A program made the translations under genes and the position numbers. The notes beneath the pieces were generated by a model. The model was not told where the DNA came from, did no database searches, and worked only from the letters and a program-made list of their open reading frames with translations. From Aureimonas altamirensis (GTDB taxonomy: Bacteria; Pseudomonadota; Alphaproteobacteria; Rhizobiales; Rhizobiaceae), in the NCBI RefSeq assembly GCF_001463885.1, contig NZ_BBWQ01000011.1:186001-250000 (forward strand): a stretch of 64,000 bases of DNA. Reading direction: 5' to 3'. This document shows, one piece after another, positions 29,619 to 37,793 of the stretch; the first letter of the stretch is position 1, and each line of letters starts with the position of its first letter.

Positions 29619-30061
29619 GATCGGACATCCCCGGCCGTATCGGCATGGACGTCGGGTTCGAAGACGGCGTCCACCGCCTCCAGCGTGCCGCCCAGCGCGC
29701 GCACCATCTCTGCCACCGCATGGTCGCGCCGGATCAGCAGACGACCTTCGGAAATCGCGGTCGGCACATGCCGGTTGCCGAGGTGCCAGGCCAGCGCCAG
29801 AAGATGCGCCGCATCGCGGCCTTGCACGGCGTAAACCTCTTCCGGCTTGGCGCGTACCTCCACCAGCCGCCCGTCGCCCAGCACGATGGCATCGCCCTCC
29901 CGAAGCATCACGCCCGGAGCGAGGTTCAGGAGAAAGGCGATGCCGCCATCCGAAACCATGGCCATGCGGCGTCGCATCCGCTGGCTGTCATCGAGGGTGA
30001 TGGTATCGGCCAGCGGACCGGGCCGGGCCTCACGGGCGATGATGGTTTCGGCTTCGATCAC
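29615..30061 (-). CDS. ureE: urease accessory protein UreE
   Basis: 148-residue nickel metallochaperone for urease. The N-terminal domain shows ITLDDSQRMRRRMAMVSDGGIAFLLNL and GDGRLVEVRAKPEEVYAV (family beta domain); the C-terminal nickel-binding domain has LLALAWHLGNRHVPTAI with the conserved metal-site His. No His-rich tail: the end is HADTAGDVRS. GTG start at 30061 with GAGG 5-9 bases upstream. Urease structural and other accessory genes are absent around it; it lies 7 bases after mliC and is coupled to the xdh block. Confidence 0.88.
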   Translation of the reverse strand: MIEAETIIAREARPGPLADTITLDDSQRMRRRMAMVSDGGIAFLLNLAPGVMLREGDAIVLGDGRLVEVRAKPEEVYAVQGRDAAHLLALAWHLGNRHVPTAISEGRLLIRRDHAVAEMVRALGGTLEAVDAVFEPDVHADTAGDVRS

Positions 30062-30068
30062 GCCGGCC

Positions 30069-30410
30069 TCAACCCTTCTTCTGCGTGCATGTCACGGGGG
30101 CATCGTCGCTGTTCATTTCGTTGGTCAGGGTCACGCTGTCCCCCTTGCTCCACCAGACATACTGGCGTGCGGCATACCGCGCGCCCGATCCCGACATCAC
30201 GTTGACGAACACCGTGGGCTCGCCGTCGATACCGACGACTGCCAGGCTGTTCTGTCCCACATTGATATAGTCCGCCGTGCGGTCGACGCCGTCCGAACAT
30301 TTATAGGTTACGCTTGTCCGTTCCACCTGCCCGGGCAGGTCCAGCTCGACCGGGGCGGCGGACGCGGCCACCGGGGCGAGCATGATTGCGGCGACGAAGA
30401 TGCGGTACAT
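30069..30410 (-). CDS. mliC: MliC-family lysozyme inhibitor, exported
   Basis: 113-residue periplasmic or surface protein inhibiting C-type lysozyme. Signal peptide about 1-20 (AASA). The MliC core is clear: TYKCSDGVDRTADYINVGQNSLAVV, FVNVMSGSGARYAARQYVWWSKGD (quoted in parts in the family pattern VxSGSGAxYxxxxYxWWxKG) and the closing TCTQ. The ATG at 30410 is preferred (GGAG 7 bases upstream) over an in-frame start six codons earlier. No lipobox Cys is present after the signal, so it looks periplasmic rather than lipoprotein. Last gene upstream of the purine block; 186 bases separate it from the divergent exported gene at 30597. Confidence 0.85.
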   Translation of the reverse strand: MYRIFVAAIMLAPVAASAAPVELDLPGQVERTSVTYKCSDGVDRTADYINVGQNSLAVVGIDGEPTVFVNVMSGSGARYAARQYVWWSKGDSVTLTNEMNSDDAPVTCTQKKG

Positions 30411-30596
30411 GAGGGCGCTCCGTTCCATATGTTATCCGACCTTAGATAAAGGCCCTTTGCGAACAGGAAATAGTGTTCTGCCGCTGCGGATCGTTCCGAC
30501 GCCGCATAACTTCTCCTCATTGACCTAGATCGTTATGGTCGGCCCCGCCCTCGATGGTCGGGCCGGTCTCGGCACAGCAGTTGGAAGGAAGTCCCG

Positions 30597-31034
30597 ATGC
30601 ATACCCGAAAAGGCCTCGTTCTCGCCGGGCTGACCGCCGTGGCAGCGGTGCTTGCCACGGAAACGGTGGCACAGCCCTATGAGCCCGGTCCGCTCGGCCG
30701 CGTGCCGGGCTCTTCCGTTTCCGGCATGCGAATCGACGGGGCGCCGAAGGTGCGGCGCAACGTCGACATCCCGCGCGCCAAGGTCTTCGGCGACACCGTG
30801 GAAGAACGCGCCTATGGGCGCGAATACGACAACAGCTATTTGCGCCCCAAGGTGGTGCAGCCGCGTGCCGCCCCTCCGGTGGAGTTGCGCGCGACGGAAG
30901 GCCGGTCCGACCTCAACACCATCAATTCCGGTGTCTTCTCGCGGTCGGACCCGGGCGTCATCAGCCGCAGCGGCGTTACCCGCCCGCAGTTGAAGCCGCC
31001 GCGCGTCAGGGATCGTGCCCGCATCGTCGAATAG
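30597..31034 (+). CDS. exported protein of unknown function, 145 aa
   Basis: Sec signal peptide (about 1-25, ending TVAQ) followed by a proline- and arginine-rich, low-complexity mature part (for example GAPKVRRNVDIPRAKVFGD and YLRPKVVQPRAAPPVELRA). No transmembrane helix after the signal and no known domain. GGAAGGAAG precedes the ATG by 6 bases, a good ribosome site. First of three consecutive small exported genes; not recognised further. Confidence 0.65.
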   Translation: MHTRKGLVLAGLTAVAAVLATETVAQPYEPGPLGRVPGSSVSGMRIDGAPKVRRNVDIPRAKVFGDTVEERAYGREYDNSYLRPKVVQPRAAPPVELRATEGRSDLNTINSGVFSRSDPGVISRSGVTRPQLKPPRVRDRARIVE

Positions 31035-31111
31035 GGCTTCTCAACCGAAGGGAACCACGGCACTCTCGCACAAGTTGTTTTGACGCTTCCGTTCGAAAAA
31101 GGACCTCCGCC

Positions 31112-31534
31112 ATGGCCGTATCCAGGCTTTCCATCGCAGTCTTGACGGCCCTTGGCTTGAGCCTTCCCGCCGTTGCGCAGGATCTCGGCGGGGCGGGTGC
31201 GGGCGGTGGCTCGACGCCCAGCCTTGGCGGCGCGGGCGTTTCGGTCGGCGGAACGGCAAGCGGTGTCGGCGCCGGGCCAAGCCCCGCCGCGTCCGCGGGT
31301 TCGTCCAGCATCAACAGCCTGAATGTCGACGATGCCGCCCGCACGGGCGATTTTGGCGCGGCGACGAGCATCGGCGGCACCTATGGCGGCACGGATGATT
31401 TTCAGTCGCTGGCCGGCACGGGTCCTTCCCGCCTGTTCGATATCCCCCGCCCGCATGTCGGCGTGCAACTGGAGCAGATCCGCTCCGCGCTGCGCGCGTG
31501 GCCGAGCGCGACGCCAAAGCCGGACGGTTCCTGA
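31112..31534 (+). CDS. glycine-rich exported protein, 140 aa
   Basis: Signal peptide (about 1-22, AVAQ) then a Gly/Ser/Ala-rich segment (about 24-70) without obvious periodic unit, followed by a more ordered C-terminal half (DDAARTGDFGAATSIGGTYG and LFDIPRPHVGVQLEQIRSAL). AAGGA lies 9 bases before the ATG. Same direction as the preceding gene, 77 bases downstream. Family not recognised; a cell-envelope or secreted role is likely only from export. Confidence 0.62.
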   Translation: MAVSRLSIAVLTALGLSLPAVAQDLGGAGAGGGSTPSLGGAGVSVGGTASGVGAGPSPAASAGSSSINSLNVDDAARTGDFGAATSIGGTYGGTDDFQSLAGTGPSRLFDIPRPHVGVQLEQIRSALRAWPSATPKPDGS

Positions 31535-31611
31535 GCCGGCGCAGCCGCGCGGCACAGGCCTCTAAAGCAACCAATAACCGGAGTTTCCGTTAACCATACG
31601 CATATTGAACG

Positions 31612-31628
31612 GTGATCGGGCCGATCAC
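31612..31628. repeat. 17-base palindrome GTGATCGG-G-CCGATCAC
   Basis: Perfect 8-base arms around one central G, 78 bases after the Gly-rich protein's stop and 66 bases before the next small gene's ATG. It could be an operator for the downstream gene or a short hairpin. No T-run follows. Confidence 0.45.
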
Positions 31629-31694
31629 ATATGAAGACAAGTTTGCATCGCAAGCGTATTAGGCCTGCATCACCGATTGGTGGGAACGGAAACC

Positions 31695-31892
31695 ATGAAA
31701 CCCCTTATTGCCCTCGCTGGAGGGCTGACCCTGGTGGCCTTGTCGTCCGGCGCGGCTGGAACGGGTGCGTCCGAGACGACCCGCATCGTCACGATCGGCG
31801 ATCGCACCGGCCCCGCTTTCTACTCGGCCATCGAGGGCCGCTATCGCTTCGTCGAGAAAGACGAAGGCATGGTCGCGGACCTGCCGCGCTGA
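31695..31892 (+). CDS. small exported protein, 65 aa
   Basis: Signal-peptide-like N terminus MKPLIALAGGLTLVALSSGA, then a short mature part (TTRIVTIGDRTGPAFYSAIE, then a charged tail). Start at the ATG at 31695 with GGGAACGG about 6 bases upstream; a TTG at 31677 in frame is an alternative. Converges on urtE with 19 bases between. No family known. Confidence 0.5.
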   Translation: MKPLIALAGGLTLVALSSGAAGTGASETTRIVTIGDRTGPAFYSAIEGRYRFVEKDEGMVADLPR

Positions 31893-31911
31893 CGAGACTG
31901 CGGAGATATTT

Positions 31912-32607
31912 TCAGACGGTTAGGTGCTTGCGCACGGACGGGTCGTCGAGATCCTCTCCCACTCCATCGAACACGATCTGCCCGCGATCCATGATGTAGA
32001 CCTTGTCGGCCAGGTCGCGGCAGAAATCGAGATACTGCTCCACCAGCAGGATCGCCAGGCCGGCCTCTTCCTTCAGAAACCGGATCGCCCGTCCGATGTC
32101 CTTGATGATGGATGGCTGGATGCCTTCGGTCGGCTCGTCCAGCACCAGAAGGCGTGGCCGGGTGACGAGCGCCCGCCCGATGGCCAGTTGCTGCTGCTGG
32201 CCGCCCGACAGGTCGCCGCCGCGCCGGCCCAGCATGCTCTTCAAGACCGGAAACAGCTCGAAGACATGGTCGGGAATAGTCATGTCGGCGCGCTTGAGCG
32301 GCGCGTAGCCGGTCATCAGATTCTCTCGCACCGTCAGCAACGGAAAAATCTCGCGCCCCTGCGGCACGAAGCCGATGCCGCGCCGGGCCCGGCGGTAGGG
32401 CGCTTCGCCGGCGATTTCATCACCGTTAAAATCGATGCTGCCGCGCCGTATGGCCTGCTGCCCCACGATGGCGCGCATCAGGCTGGTCTTGCCGACACCG
32501 TTGCGCCCGAGGACACAGGTGATCTGCCCCTGCCCCGCCGTCAGCGAAACGCCGCGCAGGGCCTGGGCCGCGCCGTAGTACAGGTCGATATCGTCGACTT
32601 TCAGCAT
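31912..32607 (-). CDS. urtE: urea ABC transporter ATP-binding protein UrtE
   Basis: 231-residue LivF-type ATPase. Walker A GRNGVGKTSLMRAIVG (about 34-49), VPQGREIFPLLTVRENL, signature LSGGQQQQLAIGRAL, Walker B LLVLDEPTEGIQPSI and VEQYLDFCRDLAD. The IQPSIIKDIG and QYLDFCRDLAD segments are characteristic of UrtE compared with LivF. Last gene of urtABCDE; starts 4 bases after urtD. Confidence 0.95.
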   Translation of the reverse strand: MLKVDDIDLYYGAAQALRGVSLTAGQGQITCVLGRNGVGKTSLMRAIVGQQAIRRGSIDFNGDEIAGEAPYRRARRGIGFVPQGREIFPLLTVRENLMTGYAPLKRADMTIPDHVFELFPVLKSMLGRRGGDLSGGQQQQLAIGRALVTRPRLLVLDEPTEGIQPSIIKDIGRAIRFLKEEAGLAILLVEQYLDFCRDLADKVYIMDRGQIVFDGVGEDLDDPSVRKHLTV

Positions 32608-32611
32608 GTCG

Positions 32612-33391
32612 TCAGCGCCCCAGATAGACTTCGATGACGCGTGGATCGGCCGAAACCGCGTCGAGCGTGCCTTCCGCCAGCACATGGCCCTCATGCAGGC
32701 ACGTGACCTTGACGCCAAGCTCCCGCACGAAATGCATGTCGTGCTCCACCACCACGACGGACCGCGTCTCGGCGATCTCACGCAACAGCCGGGCGGTTTC
32801 TTCCGTTTCGGCATCCGTCATGCCGGCCACCGGCTCGTCGATCAGCAGCAGCTCCGGGTCCTGCGCCAAAAGCATGCCGATCTCCAGCCACTGCTTCTGC
32901 CCGTGGTTGAGGTCCGCCGCCAGGACGGCGCGCCTGGCCGTCAGCCGCGTCACGTCCAGTATCGCGGCGATGCGCCTGGACTGCGTTGCATAGGCATTGA
33001 AGAACAGGGTTCCGAAGACACCGCGCGTGCCGGCCATGGCCAGGCTGAGATTGTCGGTGACGGTCAGGTTTTCGAAGACGGTCGGCTTCTGGAATTTGCG
33101 TCCGATGCCAAGATTGGCGATCTCCGCCTCGTCGTGGCGCGTCAGGTCCACGGAGCCGCGAAAGAAGACTTCGCCCGTATCGGGCCGGGTCTTGCCGGTG
33201 ATGATGTCCATCATCGTCGTCTTGCCGGCGCCGTTGGGGCCGATGATGGCCCGCATCTCGCCCTTGCCGATCACCAGCGAGAGGGCATTGATGGCCTTGA
33301 AGCCGTCGAAGCTCTTGGAGACGTTGTCGAGGTAGAGAAGCGAGCCGCCCTTGTCGGGCTGGCTCGGCATGCCGATGATCTGCGTGCTCAT
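32612..33391 (-). CDS. urtD: urea ABC transporter ATP-binding protein UrtD
   Basis: 259-residue LivG-type ATPase. Walker A GPNGAGKTTMMDIITGKTRP, then GRKFQKPTVFENLTV, Walker B LLLIDEPVAGMTDAETEETA, and switch VVEHDMHFVRELG. The usual LSGGQ signature is replaced by LNHGQKQWLEIGMLL, a known feature of UrtD rather than a defect. 6 bases separate it from urtC and 4 from urtE. Confidence 0.95.
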   Translation of the reverse strand: MSTQIIGMPSQPDKGGSLLYLDNVSKSFDGFKAINALSLVIGKGEMRAIIGPNGAGKTTMMDIITGKTRPDTGEVFFRGSVDLTRHDEAEIANLGIGRKFQKPTVFENLTVTDNLSLAMAGTRGVFGTLFFNAYATQSRRIAAILDVTRLTARRAVLAADLNHGQKQWLEIGMLLAQDPELLLIDEPVAGMTDAETEETARLLREIAETRSVVVVEHDMHFVRELGVKVTCLHEGHVLAEGTLDAVSADPRVIEVYLGR

Positions 33392-33397
33392 GTCCGC

Positions 33398-34543
33398 CTA
33401 CTCCGCCGCGCTTTCCGCGATCACGCCTTTTTCCGCCCGCATCGCGCGCCGCCTGTCCGCCAGCGCGGTCCAGCCGTGCTGGGCGGTGCCCACGATGCCG
33501 CGCGGCAGCAGGATGGTGACGGCGATGAACATGCCCCCGAGGAAGAACAGCCACAGGCCCGGCGCGACGCCCGTCAGCCAGCTTTTCGCGGCATTGACGA
33601 CAAGGCCGCCGAGCGCCGCCCCCCACAGGGTGCCGCGGCCGCCGACGGCCACCCAGATGACCGCCTCGATGGAATTGGCCGGCGCGAACTCGCTCGGGTT
33701 GATGATGCCTGTCTGAGGCACGTAGAGCGCGCCGGCCACGCCGGCCAGCATGGCCGAAACGGTGAAGACGAACAGCTTGAACCGCTCCACCCGGTAGCCG
33801 AGGAAGCGGGTGCGGCTTTCCGCATCGCGGATCGCCACCAGCACGATGCCGAGCTTGGACGTGACGATGCCGCGCGCCAGAAGGAAGGCGGCGGCCAGCA
33901 TCAGCGCCGTGATGGAAAACAGCGCGATGCGCGTTTCGCGGGCACGCAGGTCGAAGCCCAGCAGATCGCGGAAATCGGTGAGGCCGTTATTGCCGCCGAA
34001 GCCCATTTCGTTGCGGAAGAAGGCCAGCATCAGCGCGAAGGTCAGCGCCTGCGTGATGATGGACAGGTACACGCCGGTCACCCGCGAGCGGAAGGCCAGC
34101 CAGCCGAAGCCGAAGGCGAGCAGGCCCGGCACCAGAACTACCATCAGCATGGCGAACCCGAAATTGCCCATGCCCCACCAGTACCAGGGCAGTTCCGACC
34201 AGTTCAGGAACACCATGAAGTCAGGCAGGTCCGGATTGCCGTAGACGCCGCGCGGGCCGATCTGCCGCATCAGGTACATGCCCATGGCATAGCCGCCGAG
34301 GGCGAAGAACGCGCCATGGCCAAGCGACAGGATGCCGCAATAGCCCCAGACGAGGTCCAGCGCCAGCGCCAGCATGGCAAAGGCCAGCCAGCGGCCCAGA
34401 AGCACAACCCAGGTTGTCGGCAGCGAGGCCGGGGAGTCCGGCCCGAAGACGATGTTGGCCAGCGGCACATAGACCGCCATGGACAGGAGCACGGCAACGA
34501 AGACGAGGCCGCCAAGCCCGCCGAAGAGACGTTTGGCGATCAT
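33398..34543 (-). CDS. urtC: urea ABC transporter permease UrtC
   Basis: 381-residue LivM-type inner-membrane permease with about ten helices. The conserved LALDLVWGYCGILSLGHGAFFALGG region (around residues 60-85), SRVTGVYLSIITQALTFALM and the UrtC-typical NEMGFGGNNGLTDF are visible, with RDAESRTRFLGYRVERFKLF as the EAA-like cytoplasmic loop. ATG at 34543 overlaps the urtB stop by 4 bases. Confidence 0.95.
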   Translation of the reverse strand: MIAKRLFGGLGGLVFVAVLLSMAVYVPLANIVFGPDSPASLPTTWVVLLGRWLAFAMLALALDLVWGYCGILSLGHGAFFALGGYAMGMYLMRQIGPRGVYGNPDLPDFMVFLNWSELPWYWWGMGNFGFAMLMVVLVPGLLAFGFGWLAFRSRVTGVYLSIITQALTFALMLAFFRNEMGFGGNNGLTDFRDLLGFDLRARETRIALFSITALMLAAAFLLARGIVTSKLGIVLVAIRDAESRTRFLGYRVERFKLFVFTVSAMLAGVAGALYVPQTGIINPSEFAPANSIEAVIWVAVGGRGTLWGAALGGLVVNAAKSWLTGVAPGLWLFFLGGMFIAVTILLPRGIVGTAQHGWTALADRRRAMRAEKGVIAESAAE

Positions 34544-36150
34544 GCTTCCACCGCCCTTCCCTTCTGCGCGAACAGACCGCGCGGACGTTTCTGGATGAAC
34601 AGGATCACGAGCACCAGGATGAAGATCTTGGCCAGCACGGCGCCGGCATAGGGTTCGAGGAACTTGTTGACGACGCCCAGCGACATCGCGGCCGTCAGCG
34701 TGCCCCACAGCGATCCGACACCGCCGAAGACGACGACCAGGAAAGAATCGATGATGTAGCTCTGGCCAAGATTGGGGCTGACATTGTCGATCTGGCTGAG
34801 CGCGACGCCGGCCACGCCCGCGATGCCCGAGCCGAGGCCAAAGGTCATGGCATCCACCCAGGGCGTGCGTATGCCCATGGCGGCCGCCATGCGCCGGTTC
34901 TGCGTCACGGCGCGGATGGACAGGCCGAAGCGCGTCGCCTTCAACAGCAGCATGAGCCCGGCCAGCACCGCCATGGCGAACAGGATGATGACGAGGCGAT
35001 TGACGGTCAGGCTTGCGCCGAACACGTCGATGGTGCCCGACATCCAGGACGGCGAGGAGACCTCCCGGTTGGAGGCGCCGAACAGAGTGCGCACGCCCTG
35101 CTGCAGGATCAGGCTGACGCCCCATGTGGCGAGCAGCGTTTCCAGCGGACGACCGTACAGAAAGCGGATCACCCCGCGCTCGATGGCCACGCCGACGAGG
35201 CCGGCCACCAGAAAGGCGGCCGGCAGCGCGATCAGCAGCGACAGGTCGAACAGGGCCGGCGCGTGGTCGCGCAGAAGCTGCTGCACCATGAAGGTGGTGT
35301 AGGCGCCCAGCATCACCATCTCGCCATGCGCCATGTTGATGACGCCCATGACGCCGAAGGTGACGGCAAGGCCGATGGCAGCCAGAAGCAGCACGGAGCC
35401 GAGCGACAGGCCGAAGAAGACGTTCTGCGCGATGTCGATCAGCGCCAGCCGGCCCTGCACCGCCTCCAATGCGCTGCCGGCGGCTTGCGCAAGCGCACCT
35501 TCGCCCTCGGCCAGCGGCGTCAGGATCACCAGCGCGTCGCGGTCGCCGCGCGCGCCGATGACGTTGACCGCCTCGATCTTTTCGGCTTCTGGCCGGTCGG
35601 AGTTGAGGATGGCGCTGGCGCGGGCCTGGCGCATCAGGGTGGCGATGCCGGCATCCGTCTCGGCGGCGATGGCGGCATCCAGCGCTTCGATCGCTTCCGG
35701 GTCGCGGCCCGCAAAGATGGCATTGGCGGCCGCGCGGCGCTGGCCGGCATCGGCGCTCTGCAGCGTCAAAGAGCCCATGGCCGCGCGCACGGCGCGCCGG
35801 ATACGGTTGTTGACGCGGATCGCCTCCACCGCACTGCGCTGCGCCTGTCCGGCGGCTGCGCCCGTCAACGGATCTTCAAGGTCGTACACGGTGCCGTCGC
35901 GCGTGCCGATGAAGACGGCGCCGTCGGCCTTCCGAGCGACGAGATTGCCCGCTTCCAGCTCGTTCAGCACGCGGGCTGCTTCCGGCCGTCCGGTGGCGGC
36001 AAGCGCGCCGATGGCCGCTTCGGTCTGGTTGTAATTGCCCTGGCCGAGCGCGTTCACGAGCGCGCCGAGATCGTCCTGCGCAAGCGCGGCGGTCGGCAGG
36101 CACAGGCAGGCCAGCCATAGAAGCGTGGTTGCGATGATGGTGCGGAGCAT
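34540..36150 (-). CDS. urtB: urea ABC transporter permease UrtB
   Basis: 536 residues: signal peptide (about 1-24), a roughly 210-residue exported N-terminal helical-repeat domain peculiar to UrtB, then a LivH-type permease from about residue 240 (NVFFGLSLGSVLLLAAIGLA, GVMGVINMAHGEMVMLGAYT, GRPLETLLATWGVSLILQQG, TQNRRMAAAMGIRTPWVD). Start MLRTIIATTL at 36150 is favoured by GGAAC upstream and by the signal peptide; an extension to 36258 would overlap urtA. 85 bases separate it from urtA. Confidence 0.94.
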   Translation of the reverse strand: MLRTIIATTLLWLACLCLPTAALAQDDLGALVNALGQGNYNQTEAAIGALAATGRPEAARVLNELEAGNLVARKADGAVFIGTRDGTVYDLEDPLTGAAAGQAQRSAVEAIRVNNRIRRAVRAAMGSLTLQSADAGQRRAAANAIFAGRDPEAIEALDAAIAAETDAGIATLMRQARASAILNSDRPEAEKIEAVNVIGARGDRDALVILTPLAEGEGALAQAAGSALEAVQGRLALIDIAQNVFFGLSLGSVLLLAAIGLAVTFGVMGVINMAHGEMVMLGAYTTFMVQQLLRDHAPALFDLSLLIALPAAFLVAGLVGVAIERGVIRFLYGRPLETLLATWGVSLILQQGVRTLFGASNREVSSPSWMSGTIDVFGASLTVNRLVIILFAMAVLAGLMLLLKATRFGLSIRAVTQNRRMAAAMGIRTPWVDAMTFGLGSGIAGVAGVALSQIDNVSPNLGQSYIIDSFLVVVFGGVGSLWGTLTAAMSLGVVNKFLEPYAGAVLAKIFILVLVILFIQKRPRGLFAQKGRAVEA

Positions 36151-36235
36151 CTTGTTCCGTTCGCGCTGGCAAGAGGCGCGCCGGGGAATGGCCCGGCGCG
36201 CCGTAGGGTGGGTGGGTGGCTTTGCGAAAGCGCCC

Positions 36236-37567
36236 TTACTGGGCGGCCGCCTGTTCACCCTGGCCGCCGCACTTGCCGGTCACGACATTGAAATTGCCGC
36301 AGGACATGGGCTTGCGCCAATCGGCGATCAGGTCCTTGGAGCCTTCGAGATAGGGGGACCATTCCTGCGCCACGACGAGGCCGGGCGTTTCGAACACGGT
36401 CTCGAACTGACCGTCGTCCTGGATCTCGCCGATCAGCACCGGCTTGGTGATGTGATGGTTCGGCATCATGCTGGAGTAGCCGCCCGACAGGTTCGGCACC
36501 GAAACGCCGACCATCGCGTCGATGACGGCATCCGGATCGGTCGTGCCGGCCTTCTCGACAGCCTTAATCCACATGTTGAAGCCGATATAGTGAGCTTCCA
36601 TCGGATCGTTGGTGACGCGGTCCTCGTTGCCGATGAAGGCGTGCCAGCTCTTGATGAACTCTTCGTTCTCGGGCGTATCGACGCTCATGAAGTAGTTCCA
36701 GGCTGCCAGATGGCCGACCAGGGGCGCTGTGTCGATACCGGCAAGCTCTTCCTCGCCGACGGAAAACGCCACGACCGGGATGTCCTCGGCCTTGACGCCC
36801 TGGTTGGCCAGCTCGCGGTAGAAGGGCACATTGGCATCGCCATTGATGGTGGAAACGACGGCGGTGCGCTTGCCGGCGCTGCCGAAGGCCTTGATCTCGG
36901 ACACGATCGACTGCCAGTCGGACTGGCCGAACGGCGTGTAGTTGATCAGGATGTCTTCCTGGGCAACGCCGAGCTGATCCTTCAGGTAGGTTTCCAGGAT
37001 GCGGTTCGTCGTGCGCGGATAGACATAGTCCGTACCCGCGAGCACCCAGCGCTCCACGCCTTCTTCCTGCGCCAGGTAGTCAACAGCCGGAATGGCCTGC
37101 TGGTTGGGGGCGGCGCCCGTGTAGAAGATGTTGCGGGAGGATTCCTCACCCTCGTACTGGACGGGGTAGAACAGGATGCCGTTCAACTCTTCGAAGACCG
37201 GCAGGGCCGACTTGCGCGACACGGATGTCCACGCGCCGAAAACGGCGGCGACCTTGTCCTGCGTCAGGAGCTGGCGCGACAGTTCCGCAAAGCGCGGCCA
37301 GTCGGACGCCGGATCCACCACGACCGCCTCGAGGGGCCGTCCAAGAAGGCCGCCCTTCTTGTTCTGCTCGTCGATGAGCATGAGCATGGCGTCTTTCAAC
37401 GTTGTCTCGGAAATGGCCATCGTGCCGGACAAGGAATGCAGAACACCGACCTTGATCGGCTCGCCCTGCGGCGCGGCAGCATCCTGCGCGAAGGCTCCCG
37501 TCAGGCTTGCCGCCGTAATCACGGTGGCGCCGAGCGCCCCCCGCACCCATTGCAAAGCAGAAGTCAT
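36236..37567 (-). CDS. urtA: urea ABC transporter periplasmic binding protein UrtA
   Basis: 443-residue exported urea receptor (type-1 binding fold, FmdD/UrtA group). Signal peptide about 1-28 (TGAFAQ). Conserved parts are KVGVLHSLSGTMAISETTLKD (in parts), IDEQNKKGGLLGRPLEAVVV, AAVFGAWTSVSRKSALPVFE, NGILFYPVQYEGEESSRNIF, FYTGAAPNQQ, TDYVYPRTTN and AHYIGFNMW. ATG at 37567 with GGAG 6 bases away. Expressed from the sigma-54-type promoter at 37619-37635, giving an expected leader of about 40 bases. First gene of urtABCDE. Confidence 0.96.
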   Translation of the reverse strand: MTSALQWVRGALGATVITAASLTGAFAQDAAAPQGEPIKVGVLHSLSGTMAISETTLKDAMLMLIDEQNKKGGLLGRPLEAVVVDPASDWPRFAELSRQLLTQDKVAAVFGAWTSVSRKSALPVFEELNGILFYPVQYEGEESSRNIFYTGAAPNQQAIPAVDYLAQEEGVERWVLAGTDYVYPRTTNRILETYLKDQLGVAQEDILINYTPFGQSDWQSIVSEIKAFGSAGKRTAVVSTINGDANVPFYRELANQGVKAEDIPVVAFSVGEEELAGIDTAPLVGHLAAWNYFMSVDTPENEEFIKSWHAFIGNEDRVTNDPMEAHYIGFNMWIKAVEKAGTTDPDAVIDAMVGVSVPNLSGGYSSMMPNHHITKPVLIGEIQDDGQFETVFETPGLVVAQEWSPYLEGSKDLIADWRKPMSCGNFNVVTGKCGGQGEQAAAQ

Positions 37568-37618
37568 CCCCATCTCCATTCCATCGACCGCGACATGCGG
37601 TTGCTGGACGAATGGGTG

Positions 37619-37635
37619 TGCAAGCCTCGTGCCAA
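37619..37635 (-). promoter_or_regulatory. sigma-54 (RpoN) promoter of urtA
   Basis: On the minus strand the sequence TTGGCACGAGGCTTGCA matches the -24/-12 consensus YTGGCACG-N4-TTGCW at every conserved base, with correct GG-N10-GC spacing. It is 52 bases upstream of the urtA ATG in the right direction. Family knowledge: urea uptake is commonly under NtrC/sigma-54 control. No perfect NtrC site was recognised further upstream. Confidence 0.82.
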
Positions 37636-37793
37636 GTGACGGTGCGCCAGGCTCGGCTGGTTCGGCACCTGAAACGAAAGCCTATTTTATTCGCAAGAGA
37701 TCGCCCTGAGATCAAAAGTCGTAAATCGCGTGCGCAACCTCAGGTCATTATTTGGGCATAACGCCTGCCTGCTGTGCTTCTGGTTGCGACCGA

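Noticed and set aside
32606-36120. Long plus-strand open frames (to 34651 and from 34414)
   Set aside because: Antisense to urtB-urtD. No ribosome sites or recognisable domains.
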